From Nothophaeocryptopus gaeumannii (taxonomy: Eukaryota; Ascomycota; Dothideomycetes; Mycosphaerellales; Mycosphaerellaceae), in assembly GCA_031771865.1 (NCBI GenBank), contig JASISA010000023.1, positions 1,612,001 through 1,676,000 on the forward strand: a DNA stretch of 64,000 bases, given 5' to 3'. Below are positions 1 to 11,383 of this stretch, in pieces. The position numbers and the translations under genes are program-made. Below the pieces are notes generated by a model, which searched no databases, was not told where the DNA came from, and saw nothing but the letters and a program-made list of their open reading frames with translations. Each line of letters starts with the position of its first letter. Position 1 is the stretch's first letter.

Positions 1-159
1 AGAACTAGTAGTCTCTCCATCTGAGCCATCGAGACACTAAAGCCCTTCATCATTCACGCCGGCCTTTTGGAAATGTGCACTCAAGACTGGACGCATCGAC
101 TCGACTCTCGGATCTATGACAATTGGGACAACAGTGCGATTGCATGATGGCTAGCAACA

Positions 160-1669
160 CTATATCTTGGGAGGCGGAGTACCCAAGATCTCATTCTTCC
201 GGCTCGAGAATCTCTCAGGTGTGGGCTTGAACACTTGCGGCAGGCCAACATCTTCAAATTCAGCACCACCGCCTACCATCTTCGCAACAGCCTCGGAGCA
301 CAGATGGATCAGAGGCATTCCGTGTCCACTGAAGCCTGCAATACAGTACTGGCCTGGACGATCTGGAAGTTCTCCGATGTAGGGCATGAAATCCGTGCTC
401 CAGCCCATCACTCCAGTCCACACCCGATCAGTTCGCGCCCTGGAATCTTCCCACCCGGAGAAATGGCGCTGCATGATATTATCAAAGTAGTCCGTGGCAG
501 GCTCAATGAGCTCGCTGTCATTGGTATTGCCATACCATAGGTTGAGATTGTGCCAGAAACGAGGCTTGGCGCCGCCTATGATGATTGAGCCGTCGAGACG
601 GGCTATCATATAGTCGTATATGGCTTTGCCGTATCGAAGGCTGTAAGTGTGCGAGAGATGCTGAGTCTTGGAGAGACCAGGAGCAACAATGCGACTGCAG
701 ATTCCCCTTACTGGAACAATCTTCTCATGGAACTGAGGTGCAATCGCAGCTGTGTATCCATTGGTAGCATACACAACCTTTTTCGCTCGCACTGCACCTC
801 GTTCTGTGGTCACGTTCCAGTAGCCTGCATCGTCTCGCTCCTTGGAGACGGACAGAACAGGCGTCTGGGTCTGAAGATTTACGCCACTCTGGACGGCTTT
901 ATGAAGGAGATGCAAGACCAGCTTGTATGGCCAAAGATGACCAGCTGTGAAGGAGTAGCAGCTCTTCGCACCCTTCACGCCTGAGGTCTAGCAATAATGT
1001 CAGCGGAGTTCTGCCTAGGCGCATCGCCATCACGGATGTGAATGAGAGCTCGCTGACCTTCTCGGCAGTTGGCCCCTCAGTCCAGTGCACATCAGCTAAG
1101 TCTGCAGCACCAATCCTGAGCAGTTCGTTGTATGCTTCCTTTGTGGCCCTGGCATGCTCATCGTTCAGATACACGTCCAGACCACGCGTCAACACAAAAT
1201 CACAATCGATGCTCTCCTTCTCCACCAGCTGCTTGACAGCCAGGACATTCCTGGCTTCAAAGCGAGCAAAGTCAGCAGCCTGCTGGGAACCATACTTTTG
1301 CGTGTACTTCAGGATGTTGTAGTACACATCAGGTTTGACGTGGCCACCTAGCCTATTCATTAGCTAATGAAGTATATCGTAGCAGACCACGAACATGGTA
1401 CCGTTTCTGCCTGAGGCGCCAGAGCAAGCTTCTCGTGCTTCCAGTATTAAGACGGAAGGTCGAATCCCCTTCTTTGCCTGTTCAAGCAGATGATATACCG
1501 TCGAAGCGCCTGCGTAGCCTGCACCTATCACCAAGATGTCGCATTCTGAAGGCAAGGATTCTGTCGATCTGGAGCTGTCTAATTCATCAAGTTCTGTTCT
1601 CCAGAATGGCACCGTGGCATTGGCTACGGGCAGTTGACAACGAGGTGTGGTATATGCCATATTGCTCAA
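160..1669 (-). CDS. FAD-dependent oxidoreductase (DAO family)
   Basis: Predicted flavoprotein of the D-amino-acid oxidase/glycine oxidase fold, which oxidises an amine or amino-acid type substrate; the exact substrate cannot be read from sequence. Three exons join into 469 residues: 1402-1669, 1034-1347 and 160-987, with introns at 1348-1401 and 988-1033. The first junction rebuilds the conserved ASGRNGGH stretch of this family, which supports the splice. The second intron has a weak donor (GTGATG) and is only 46 bases. The dinucleotide-binding motif GAGYAG lies at residues 49-54 after a hydrophilic N-terminus without a signal peptide. The C-terminal part has the family's W-x-G-x-M-G-x-(T/S)-x-D-x-x-P and a GFSGHGMP segment. 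It is transcribed away from the HAD-like gene at 1985, with 315 bases between starts. Family is confident, substrate unknown. Confidence 0.85.
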
Positions 1670-1984
1670 CAGCTCTTTTCATTGTTCCTGAAGCCAAGCT
1701 ATTCGACCTCGTTGTCTTGAGTCGGACAACAGCTCACCGGACCGGTATCATATTGTCGATGTCTGCGTATGAGATAAGGTGGTTAGAAGGGGCTCCCGCG
1801 GCCAATCTGGCAGGGTGCGGCCAACTCAAGCGTCCACATCAGACTTACCACTGTGAAGCTCAACTCTGGGGACATGAGGCATCACTTGGCAACTCTCATC
1901 ACCACCGATCACTAGCAAGCAATCTACTCGCTATTCGAGATCGCGTCTTCTTACGATACAACCGTCGCTTTCCAACAGCACGCA
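1670..1984. promoter_or_regulatory. Shared divergent promoter region
   Basis: These 315 bases separate the start codons of the FAD oxidoreductase (minus strand) and the HAD-like gene (plus strand). No further reading frame with coding character is seen. Divergent placement makes common regulation possible, but no recognisable binding site was identified. Confidence 0.5.
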
Positions 1985-2766
1985 ATGGGCGCGCCAAAGA
2001 AGCACGTCGTCTTTGACGTTGTCGGCACCTGTGTGGGCTATGACTTCTTCTTCGAGACTCTCGAGCACCGCCTCGGCCACAAACTTCGAGCCCTAGGCAT
2101 TCCTCCACGACTGTTTGCTTGCTTCTGGATGGAGACTGAGGAGAGAGAATGCGCCTACCTCGAGCGCTCCGGACACCCTATGCCATTCAAGGATATCTTC
2201 AAGCCGCTTTTCTGGAGAATGCTCGCGATGGCTGGAGTCGAAGATCCATATTCTTTTGCTTCGGACGACGATGCCGAGTTCATCGTGAACAGCTATCGGC
2301 AGTTGAAAGCTCGTCCGGGTATTCATGAGTGCATAGCTCGGCTCCGACAGGCTGGGTTTACTATATGGGCGTTGACATCGGGCGATGCGGTGCGCGTTCA
2401 AGGCTACCTCCAGTCCAATGAAATCGATATTCCGGCAGAGAACTTCATCGCTTGCGAGACGATTGGTGCCACCAAGCCGGCGCCTGCTGTGTATGAACAC
2501 GTCCTTTCACGATTTTTGGATGCAGAGCAGAAGTGGTTTGCGGCAGCTCATATGTGGGACTCCGCTGCGGCCAAGCGATCAGGGTAGGTGAAACGCTCTA
2601 TTGCTGCTTTGTCAGTAATAGCTAACTCTCAGTGAACAGATTCAAAGCTGCTTGGTGCAGTGTGTGGGAGAAGGAACCTGTCACTGAAGTGTTTGGTCAG
2701 ATGGATGTACAAGCCGACTCTCTCGAACGAATGGCAGACCACATCATTGCGATGAGCAATGCGTGA
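1985..2766 (+). CDS. HAD-superfamily hydrolase, haloacid dehalogenase type II-like
   Basis: Predicted cytosolic hydrolase of the haloacid dehalogenase superfamily, closest in layout to type II 2-haloacid dehalogenases; fungal members may act on other small substrates. Two exons (1985-2583 and 2640-2766, intron 2584-2639) give 241 residues, normal for the family. Visible catalytic elements are the nucleophile Asp11 in the DVVGT motif, Thr131/Ser132 in ALTSGD, Lys164 in ATKPAP, and the acidic motif around Asp192 (HMWDSAAAK). An alpha-helical cap occupies roughly residues 20-110. The intron join is supported because it restores G-F-K-A-A-W in the last Rossmann strand. The start at 1985 gives the usual few residues before the first strand. 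Actual dehalogenase activity is not shown by sequence. Confidence 0.88.
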
Positions 2767-3381
2767 GACGAGCACGTGTCAAGAATCTGATGTTAGGTTC
2801 CCAACATCGTGTCTCGTACAAATGCCCGGATCGATCAGCCAGCGGTAAGGAACCGTGCGCCACAACAGAACATCGTACTGTATTCGAGAGACTACGTATG
2901 ACATAGGTGAGTGGATGTCCCGGAACCAAACCACCTTGGAGTCCTTCCTGACGTCTGCAGATTATGAGTATGTTCCCATACCCGGGCTCTCCGGTGACAG
3001 TAAAAGCCGATCACCTCCCTCACAAATTTGGTGAGCCGGGCATATTTTGCGACACATGACAGTAACGTGTTGGTGGAACTAATTCGCAGCTGATCTAAAT
3101 GCTTACTCATCAGCTTTGTGGGTGGCACAGCAGACGACAAGCTTCATCCTCCAAGCACGATCCTACACTAGAGCCTCCTGCCGGGCTTGGAACAGTCAAG
3201 AGCCGCCCGTGCCCTAGAGGAGGGCACGCTTCGGCTGAAACCACCCAGGTGACCCGGTGGTAGACCTCATGTATCCGTCCATGTTGAGGGCTGTTGTATT
3301 TTCCCGACTGTACTTATAATTTTATGTAGGTTCTCAACTTCCAATTCTCCAGATCGAATGTCCTAACACGCCATTTTCACA
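2767..3381. promoter_or_regulatory. Intergenic region upstream of the P450
   Basis: About 615 bases without a convincing gene. It contains a strong inverted repeat (listed separately at 3201-3236) and an AT-rich TATA-like stretch near 3312-3326 (CTTATAATTTTA), 55-70 bases before the P450 start, which is a plausible core promoter. Short open frames on the minus strand here have no recognisable domains. Confidence 0.45.
3201..3236. repeat. Imperfect inverted repeat (hairpin-forming) upstream of P450
   Basis: A perfect 8-base stem CGTGCCCT (3208-3215) / AGGGCACG (3221-3228) surrounds a 5-base spacer. It is flanked by a further matching pair AGCCG (3201-3205) / CGGCT (3232-3236), separated by short unpaired bases. 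It lies about 145-180 bases before the P450 start codon. It could be a palindromic transcription-factor site or an RNA hairpin; sequence alone does not decide. Confidence 0.6.
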
Positions 3382-4954
3382 ATGTGGTTCTTGTACATAC
3401 CTCTAGCCCTCATACTGGGCTATTTCGCATACAACCGCTACTTCCACCCGCTATCCAAAGTCCCAGGCCCATTCCTCGCAAGCATCTCCCCTCTCTGGCT
3501 CGTCTACCAATGCTACTACCGTCGTCGACCAAGTCTCGACATCAAGCTCCACGAGCAATATGGCAGTGTTGTACGCATCTCACCCAACGAAATCGAGTTC
3601 AGCAATCCAGATTACTTTAAAGCTGTATATGGAGCAGGCACCCGGTTCAAGAAGGGCCGATTCTATGAAGCACCTACCGACCGCTCTCAAGAAAGCGACT
3701 GGAAGAAGCTGGATATGTTGGCGGAGATGAACATTGAGAAGCTGAGAGTTCAGAAGAGATTCGCCGGAGCTGTTTACTCTATCCAGAATGCTAAGAAGCA
3801 TGAGCACTTCGTTGATAACAACATTCGACGAATGGTCAAGCGGTTCTCAACCATGACAGGCAAGCCGATGAACATCTATGCCGAATGGGAGCTTCTGAAT
3901 GTCGACGTCATGTCCGAGTTCACCTTCAGTGAGCCATTTGGAGCGGTCGAGGCAGGAAGCGATGGCGGCCATATGGAGAGCATGGATAAGATGTGGGAAT
4001 GGTGGGGATGGATCGGATTCTTGCCGTGGTTGAACGAGATCGATAAGACGTATGCGCCGTGGAATGCGTTGTTTGTAGAGCATTTGAAGACAAAGCTGCC
4101 GCTGCCAGTGTTTCCGGTGAGTGTCTGGAAGAGCAGTGCAGGGGGTTCAAGCCAACTAATTTTGTGTCCAGCATGTCATCCGCACCATTATGGGTCAGAT
4201 GAAGATGGTCGAAGAAGGCCAGAAACCACCGGAGTGCCTCTTTCAAGACCTACAGACCAGAGTGCACGACAACCCAGAATTCGACGCCAACTGGGCCACT
4301 CGACTCGCGATGACCGATCTCGGCGCCGGAGTCGACACCATGTCCTGGACAATGGCCGCCTTCATCGTCGGTCTCGGAAAGAACACACACGTCATGAAGA
4401 AGCTCCGAGCGGAACTCGATACCGCAGTACAAGAAGGCCGCATTAGCAAAGACCAACCCGTGCCATATGACGCAACGGCAAAGCTAGAGTACTTCCAAGC
4501 CTGCCTCCAAGAAACGCTACGTCTCTGGCCCAACATCGCCATCTCCCTTCCACGCGACGCACCTCCCGAAGGCATGGAAATTGACGGCTATTTCATCCCG
4601 GAAGGATACACTGTCGGCATGAATTCCAAAGTTCTCGGCTTCAACGAAGAGATCTTCGGTCCAGACGCCAAGTCTTTCAAACCAGAGCGATGGCTAGAAG
4701 CAGACAAGTCCCGCCGAGATCTCATGCAATCGAAGAACTTGTCATTTGGCGGAGCGAGCAGGAGATGCCCTGGGATGCATGTAGCGGAGTTGTGTATGTC
4801 GAAGGTGCTGGCCAGTTTCTATCTCAATTTCGATCTGAAGGTATTGAATGAGATTGATGGGAAGCCCGGGCCTGGAGGTGCGGTGTGGGTTGAGCAGGGC
4901 TCATTTCCGACGAAGTGGCATGGCTTGGAGGTTGAGATAACGCAGAGGTGGTAG
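3382..4954 (+). CDS. Cytochrome P450 monooxygenase
   Basis: Microsomal haem-thiolate monooxygenase of the class E, group I type, taking electrons from NADPH-P450 reductase. Two exons (3382-4116 and 4172-4954, intron 4117-4171) give 505 residues, normal length. An N-terminal membrane anchor (about residues 2-18) is followed by the proline-rich hinge KVPGPF. The I-helix motif AGVDTMS is at 297-303, the ExxR pair is Glu359-Arg362, the PERW motif is at 416-419, and the haem-binding loop FGGASRRCPG is at 437-446 with Cys444 as thiolate ligand. All key residues are present, so the enzyme is probably functional. Its start resembles fungal P450s of the pisatin-demethylase/benzoate-hydroxylase type, but substrate and subfamily are unassigned. 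No polyketide or peptide synthase lies nearby. Confidence 0.95.
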
Positions 4955-5149
4955 AGCGAAGTCATGTTGTTTGGGATTGCTGCTCCTTCCTTCTCAGTAT
5001 TGCAGCTGCCGTTGCCGAGCCAGTGGCTTGGCGCGTCACATGTGAAGCTGACTCCGCATCTCCTTCCGTCTGTTGACGTTCTCACGACTTCTCTTTGACT
5101 GCAACATCAACCACGCACTGATTAACCCCCAGACTTTGACCATCGACAA

Positions 5150-5925
5150 TGGCGTCTACCGCTGCTACTGAAAGCTCAGGATGTGTTCGATACCGATAAG
5201 CCATGGTATGGGTGGCGCGAGACGGCGCTCGTCGTGTCCACTTCGGGATGCCAAGATGTTTGCTGTTGCTATGAGCGGGACGACGACGGTTACGCAGAGG
5301 CACTCAGTTCCAAGAACCCAAAGACTCTGTTGTGGTCGACGAACGAGAGCGACACTCAGTACAAGATGCAGCTGACGCATCCGCCATGCAAAAAACTATC
5401 CATTTTCAACTTTGGGAATTTTACTTCAGAACGACAACGGTATCACTTGTGGCGCAGTGATAGATGCCACGAAGCAGCAGTGGACCTTGACCGACGACAT
5501 ATCGCTATTCGTCCCATGCCTCAGCCGCTTGCTACTACCCATGATGGATGAGCCCGTGATCAAGATGCCGACGCATAGAGAGCGCATGGAGGATGGCATT
5601 GAGTTGTTCAAGAAAATGGAGGCAGAGTTCGGGCGTGAGAAGGCACTGAAGGTCGGAATGGCCACCATTCCGGAAGTGCACCCGGAAGACCTGCAGTCCG
5701 CTTCACGCAACAAATGATGGGACCGACTGCGTCGACATGGCATGATCGAGCGTCTGTTCAAAGGCGAGAACTTTGCTAGCCTGGAACGGGGAATGTCCGA
5801 TTTCGAAGATGACACGGCATAATACCTAGCGGATTTGAAGGAGGAGGATGAGAGCAAAGATGAAGAGCAGCAGAGCAACAAGGTGGAAAATGGCGATGAC
5901 CAGTTGCGAGTCCGTAACACTGTCA
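5150..5925 (+). pseudogene. Decayed protein-coding remnant of unknown family
   Basis: The plus strand shows coding-like sequence that no intact frame explains. A stretch around 5180-5400 reads plausibly (for example DTDKPWYGWRETALV), then the coding frame shifts near 5400-5415. From 5412 a frame with regular helical character (ERMEDGIELFKKMEAEFG) runs to a TGA at 5715-5717. The same frame resumes with MIERLFKGENFASLERG, meets a TAA near 5821, and resumes again with an acidic Glu/Lys/Asp-rich tail to about 5925. I do not recognise the family. The two stops could come from CGA and CAA codons by C-to-T change, which is inference. A gene with unusual introns remains possible. Confidence 0.4.
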
Positions 5926-5929
5926 TCGT

Positions 5930-6554
5930 AATTTTAGCAACGAGCAGACTGGGAGAACGCTCCATGAGAAGGGGGCCATGAGTACCTTCCCCTTTCCCAA
6001 TCAAGTCCTTCGGGCTCATGCAACCACCAACATTCGTAGGCGCCCACCGCACAGCTCGCCAACCAGACTTCTGCCATTCGCATCTATGTACTGTCACTTG
6101 TTCCTTAGACCGGAACTCGCGCGTTTAGAAGCAAAGCAGTGTGACTGAACTCAAGTGGAAAGGTGGTCCGAACGTCGATACACGTCGACAAACGTCGAAG
6201 CCTTCGCTACTATTCGAGTATAATACTGCATTTACACAGTGGTATCTTAGCATCAAGCCGCATCTATGCCGGCCTGTTCGCGGTCCTCCGCCGAGTCCAG
6301 CATAGATAAATCAACCCGCCGTCCCAATCAGAGTCGTTCGTAGCCCATTCCTGGTGCTCGTATCCCATTGGTAGCTAGAACGCCGGTGTAAATGCAATCA
6401 ATCAAATCAAGAGGGACTATGGTAAAAGTCCCTCTGAACGCCTCGCCATGCATGTGAAGCAGCGAAATTTTCCTTTCCCAACGCTCAGGGTATCTCGTAG
6501 AAGAATGTAGTAGCTGTAGAAAGAACCGGACCGGACCCAAGCACTCGCTCCAGC
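5930..6554. other. Intergenic, no gene seen
   Basis: About 620 bases between the decayed frame and the 3' end of RPC82. A 223-codon open frame on the minus strand (6097-5426) overlaps the remnant; its serine-rich composition looks like an antisense shadow of the acidic/lysine-rich plus-strand frame. Nothing else is supported. Confidence 0.4.
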
Positions 6555-8741
6555 TCAAGAAACCAATGAGCTGTCTTTTCCAGAGTAATCCCGCAAAAGC
6601 GCCACGAACTCGTCCATCCGCTGGACCTGAACCAAGAGCTTTTCCTCGATCTCGCGCCATTGCATGAGGGTTTCGCGCTCGTTCTGCATGAGCGCTTCCT
6701 GCTTCGTATTCATCATCTCGGCCTTCTCAATCACTGTCTTGAAGTTCACACGCTCGACCTTGAGGCGCTGGAAGAGACGGGACATGGCCTGATAAGTCTG
6801 CTGTAGGAGCAAGTGCTGGACTCTAGTTTGGTCGTGGAACCAGAGGTAGACTGCTCGAGTCGGCTGTCTTGTATTGTCTTTGGGCACTTCCTGTCCTTCA
6901 ACGATGCCGGCGAACTGTAGTTCTGTGAGGACTGTGCGTACATCCTTGACGCGCATCATCGACATGAGCGATATCTGCTTTTCATCGAGACGACCTCGCT
7001 CCCGGAGTAGTCGCACAAATCTCGCGTGCACTTTGCCGAACCGCGATAGGACAGTAGAGTCGATTTCGGCTGCGATCATCGTCTCTGTCAGCACTGGAAA
7101 GCTGACTTTCCATTCACCGTGACCGCCACCACCGACGCGCCTGCAGAAACCTTTCGAATGCTCTTCGAGAAGCTTGAGATGTTCGCCGATGAGCGCTAAT
7201 CTCTGGCTTCGATCGCGATACGATGAGTACCCGTTGGCCAGATGATCGTCCTCCTCGTCAGACTGTACCTCGACTTTGATGCCAAGATGACCGAATTCCG
7301 GATCAAACTTTGTCTTCTTCGCCTTCTTGCCATCGCCGTTTGGCATCTTGAAGATGTCAGCGGCGCCGTGAAGGCCAAGTGCTAAGTCGATATTCGGGTC
7401 CATTGCATCCATGACCTCTGTGGTCGTGGCAGAAGGCAACTCGTGATCTTCGTCATAGTCCTCAGGAAGCTCCTCCTTCAAGTCTTCGTCTTTTGCTTTC
7501 ATTTTGCCTTCGAGCACATGCAACAGTGCTCCGTAAACACTTGCGGTCACGCCGCCAAGATAAGACCCTGCCATGTCTTCGAGACGTTGGCTGCGAAAGG
7601 CCAGTGTGCATTGTGCGTGATTCACTCTCAATATCATATCATTCTAAACAGTGTCAGCGACGAGGCTCTGCGTTGGGGAGACCACAACACAGTACCGGAA
7701 GCTTGGGGACAGATTCATCATCCAGATCGTCCTCGATGTAAATGGCACCGTTGGTCGATCCACCGTTCAGCTTGGTACGCTTAGCAGCAGGGCCAGATGA
7801 TGGAGCGCCGGATCGTTTGATCGTTCCTCGGGAATCGACATCGCGATGCTCGGAGTACTCGTCCTCTGCTTGCCACTTGCGCTTGACTCCTCGAACAGCA
7901 GTCTTGAACTCGGCCTGCTTCTTCGGACCGTTGATTTTTCGATCGGGGAAGGAATCTCGGATGACCATCTCTTCGATTTCGCCTTGGAGGTCAGCTGCTG
8001 GCACGTACGACCGTCTGGACAACTTCACCAAGAAGCCATCGCTCAGCAGTATGCGCAGTGTCTTGTGGAACTGGCCGACGGTTGTGATCTTCGTCCCTTG
8101 CGTCTTATGAAGGTGCGCTGCATCTGTACCGTTCACCTTAGCCCCGCCATTGACATGTGTACTCCCAAGGTCAACCCCGCTGTCCCGCTGGCATAATGGC
8201 TCGAAGTCGAAAGCTTGGGCAAGGTCGCCAACTCGGGCATGGCCGAGCTGCAGGAGATTAGCGACGATTTTGGCAGCGCCCTGGCCGTAGCGTTCATCGA
8301 CGACGGAGATTACGCGGTGGGAGCGAATGAGGTTGTAGGTGTTGCGCCAGTCGACCTGATAGTGGGAGACGCCGTCCTCGGTGGTGACATGGCGGAGCAC
8401 GTGCTGCTGAACGAGGGCGGTGAGAGCGTGTCTCAGTTGGCGGCCGGGGATGCGCGTGAGTTGTTGCAATTGGAGGCGAGCCAGTCGTCCATTCTCCGCG
8501 AGTGTTAGGAAGATTTGCTTTGGAGGTGGGTGTTAGCGCTCAAGCATCCATCGGCAATGACTGCGGCGGCGGCAGCGACGATGAAGATGCATACAGAGGA
8601 GAGTTGGCCGCAGGTCTCCTGGACCAAGAGCGCAAGTAATTCTTGCAATCGCTAGGAAAGAGATCAGTTCCATTCCAGTCCGCCGGCACGCCCGCCATCT
8701 GTAGCACCGGCCGAGATTTCTTTGCGAATTACCTGCGCCAT
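6555..8741 (-). CDS. RPC82: DNA-directed RNA polymerase III subunit RPC3 (Rpc82)
   Basis: Core of the RPC82/34/31 subcomplex, which helps RNA polymerase III initiate on tRNA and 5S rRNA genes in the nucleus. Four exons: 8733-8741 (only ATG GCG CAG), 8595-8651, 7696-8517 and 6555-7643; introns 8652-8732, 8518-8594 and 7644-7695. The product is 658 residues, close to yeast Rpc82. The N-terminal winged helix (RLQELLALLVQE, then IFLTLAENGRL and ALTALVQQHVL) is restored only by joining the first three exons, which supports this start. Later parts include the Lys/Arg-rich linker and the C-terminal winged helices and coiled coil (about residues 560-640) typical of RPC3. It is divergent from QCR2, with 580 bases between starts. 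Confidence 0.93.
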
Positions 8742-9321
8742 AGTGATGGTTCGGATATGGTTTCGTGTGTGATCACTCTCGAACAACCTCTCACGCTGTC
8801 GAGAGTCGCCAATGCTACCGCTGAAGTCTGCGCATGGGTGCAACATTCAAGAGCGTCGCGAAGAATAATTAGGCACAGTCATTCAGTGTAGAGTGCGCAG
8901 TTATGGTGGAGGGGAGGATGGCCACGATCAGTCAAAGATTAGTCACGGATCGCCGCGTCGCAAGTCGTGGTCGCCGGTCGGTAGTGTTGTAATGATGAAA
9001 TAGTTCGAGCAAATGCGTCCACATATGGACAAAGATAGAAGCCTGATATAAATTATGTGTACATGTATCTATTCACATGCTGATGCATTCTACATCCGTG
9101 CCTTCCTCACTATTCATTCTCACTCCTTTCTATTGTATGTTCCAGCCACGACTTCCGGCTCTCGCTTGGTCGCCCTTTCCCGGGCCGCTCTTTCCTCTTA
9201 CCAGGCCTTGGCAGCGAGATCTTGGGCTAGGTTTGGATGAAGCAGCAAAAGACAGTCCGCCGACTCCCAACCCATTGCACCTCCACCATCGACCCATCAC
9301 CCGCGAGGGCCCTGTTCCACC
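8742..9321. promoter_or_regulatory. Divergent promoter region, RPC82 / QCR2
   Basis: These 580 bases separate the starts of RPC82 (minus) and QCR2 (plus). An AT-rich segment near 9045-9070 and pyrimidine-rich tracts near 9100-9140 precede QCR2. No additional gene is supported and no specific regulatory site was recognised. Confidence 0.45.
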
Positions 9322-10791
9322 ATGATCGCGCGCTCTGCTATCCAACGGCAGGCACAGCGGGCTCTCCGACAGTCATGGAACCAGTCTAGAGGCTATGCCG
9401 CGGCCTCCGGGTCCTTCCAATACCAGCAGGGAGAATCGAGCGGCCTGAAGTACGCCAGCAGAGATCAAGCCGGCCCAGTCTCCACAGTCGCCATTGTCGC
9501 CAAAGCCGGTACAAGATACGAGTCGTGGCCGGGTCTTGCGGAAGCATTGGACCGATACGCGTTTAGGGTGAGGAAGGGCAGCAGAAGAAACATTGTTGGG
9601 ACATGGCTGATGGAGTGACATATAGAGCACGGAACGACGATCGACCCTCCGGATACAACGCGAATCTGAGCTGCTCGGCGCTGAGCTGCACAGCTACCAC
9701 ACCCGCGAGAACCTGGTGATTGGAGCCAAGTTCCTCCGCGATGACCTCCCATACTATCTCGAACTCCTCGCTGAGGTCGCGTCTCTCACAAAGTACCAAC
9801 GTCAGTGAAAAGATCGAGAAGTAGACGAGAGAATTGGGGTATTGACTTTTGGACAGCGCACGTTATCCACGAGGAGGTCCAGCCGCTCATGGAATTGGGC
9901 ATGAAGAAGCACCTCGCGAACACCGCCTCCCTCGCCAGCGACAGCGTCCACGCTCTTGCCTTCCACCGCGGACTCGGCGCACCTGTCCACCCTGTGTCTT
10001 CGAATCCATTCAAGAAGTACCTCGATGCACAAAGCCTTGGAGAATACGCCAGCCAGGCCTACTCGAAGGAGAACTTCGCAGTTGTCGGAAACGGTGTCGA
10101 CCCCAACGAATTCAGCAAGTGGGTTGGGGAGTTCTTCACGGATGTGCAGGGTGCCGGTGCGCTCCAGTCCGAGCAGGCCAAGTACTACGGGGGTGAGGAG
10201 CGCATTGCGCACGCATCCGGCAACACCATGGTCCTCGCATTCTCTGGCTCAAGTTCCGCAACAGGCGCTTTCTACAAGCCGGAAGTTGCCGTTCTTGCAG
10301 CTCTTCTCGGAGGCGAGTCCAGCATCAAGTGGAGCCCTGGTTTCTCTCTTCTCGCGAAGGTCAAGGAGACAACACCACTTCTCAGTGTCTCCACCAAGTC
10401 CAACATCTACACTGACGCTGGCCTTCTCGCAATCACGCTCAACGGTTCCTCAAAAGACATCAATTCCGCCGCACCAAAGGTCGTTGAGGCTCTTCAAGGC
10501 ATTGCCCAGAAGGTCAACCCAGAGGACCTTAACAAGGCCAAGGCGCTCGCCAAGTTCAAGGAGCTCGAATACGGCTCCTCCACTCAGGCTGGCATTGAAC
10601 TCACTGGCGCTGGCCTTGTCCGCGATGGCAAGCCATACCAGATTGACAGCGTTGCCTCAGCATTGGACGGCGTAACCGCCGAGAAGGTGCAGCAAGTCGC
10701 AAAGGAGGCTTTGGAGAACAAGGCGTCGGTCAGCACAGTCGGTGACTTGTACGCTCTTCCTTATGCCGAGGAAATCGGCCTCAAAGTGTAA
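9322..10791 (+). CDS. QCR2: Ubiquinol-cytochrome c reductase core subunit 2
   Basis: Structural core protein of respiratory complex III in the mitochondrial inner membrane, derived from the M16 processing-peptidase family but not expected to be catalytic. Three exons (9322-9567, 9626-9800, 9857-10791; introns 9568-9625 and 9801-9856) give 451 residues, the usual length for filamentous fungi. The N-terminus is an Arg/Ser/Gln-rich mitochondrial presequence (about residues 1-25), followed by the M16 fold with LAEALDRYAFR and RESELLGAELHSY. The second junction restores P-H-V-I-H-E-E-V, the family's H-x-x-x-E-E-V element. The HxxEH zinc motif of active peptidases is absent, as expected for core 2. 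Confidence 0.94.
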
Positions 10792-11383
10792 ATACCAGTG
10801 TCATAGAAGTCCCTTGCAAGTTCAGGCGCAGATAGTGAGCTGTATCAATACAAAGAAGCGCTCAAAGTTCTGGTCTGTACTGTTATGTATATACGCCGTT
10901 GTTACTTGTACTCTTCTCCCGAGCGGCCTGCGCGTCAGTACCCATGTAATGACAGCATACCCTGGACGTATCCCAGGGCGCGAGAGTCCATCTTGCAGGT
11001 ATTTCATCCCATATCACCTATCCCTTCTGTCGTAATACCTCCATCATCTCCAGCTTCGCTCGATCAGCGAATCTCTCATGTACCTGACTACCGGCGTCCA
11101 GTAAGCGAAAGCGAAGTTGAGCCTGCAGCCTCGAATCTCACGAGCTCCATTTTTGCCACCTTTGGATTGATAGAACTTCACATGTAAGCTTCGCTAATAC
11201 ACAGTTGTTGAAGTCTTTAGTTTGATAGCTGTCGCTGACGTGAACGGGGCGGGACTTTGCCTTTGCCTTTGCTTTTGCTTTTGCTCTGGGTTCGATTTCA
11301 GGATTGCTTTTGCTTCTCCTGATGGCTTTTCGTAGTGTTCGATGTCATATCCTCTTCATGGGATGGATGTGTCGCGGACACAT
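10792..11383. other. Intergenic between convergent QCR2 and TOK channel genes
   Basis: About 590 bases holding the 3' flanks of two convergent genes. Apart from the hexamer repeat at 11255-11284 nothing gene-like is supported. Confidence 0.45.
11255..11284. repeat. Short tandem hexamer repeat (CTTTGC / TTTTGC)
   Basis: Five consecutive hexamers, three CTTTGC followed by two TTTTGC, downstream of the potassium channel stop codon. A partial extra copy appears near 11303-11314. This is probably a simple-sequence microsatellite in a 3' flank. Confidence 0.7.

Noticed and set aside
3382..4954. Secondary-metabolite cluster around the P450
   Set aside because: No polyketide synthase, peptide synthetase, terpene synthase or transporter lies nearby; neighbours are general metabolic and housekeeping genes.
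5426..6097. 223-codon minus-strand open frame
   Set aside because: Ser/Arg/Leu-rich composition typical of antisense to an acidic, lysine-rich plus-strand frame; no domain.
9956..10675. 239-codon plus-strand frame inside QCR2
   Set aside because: Out-of-frame shadow of the well supported QCR2 coding sequence.
11280..11310. tRNA T-loop-like GGTTCGATT
   Set aside because: No matching acceptor stem or anticodon arm could be formed around it.
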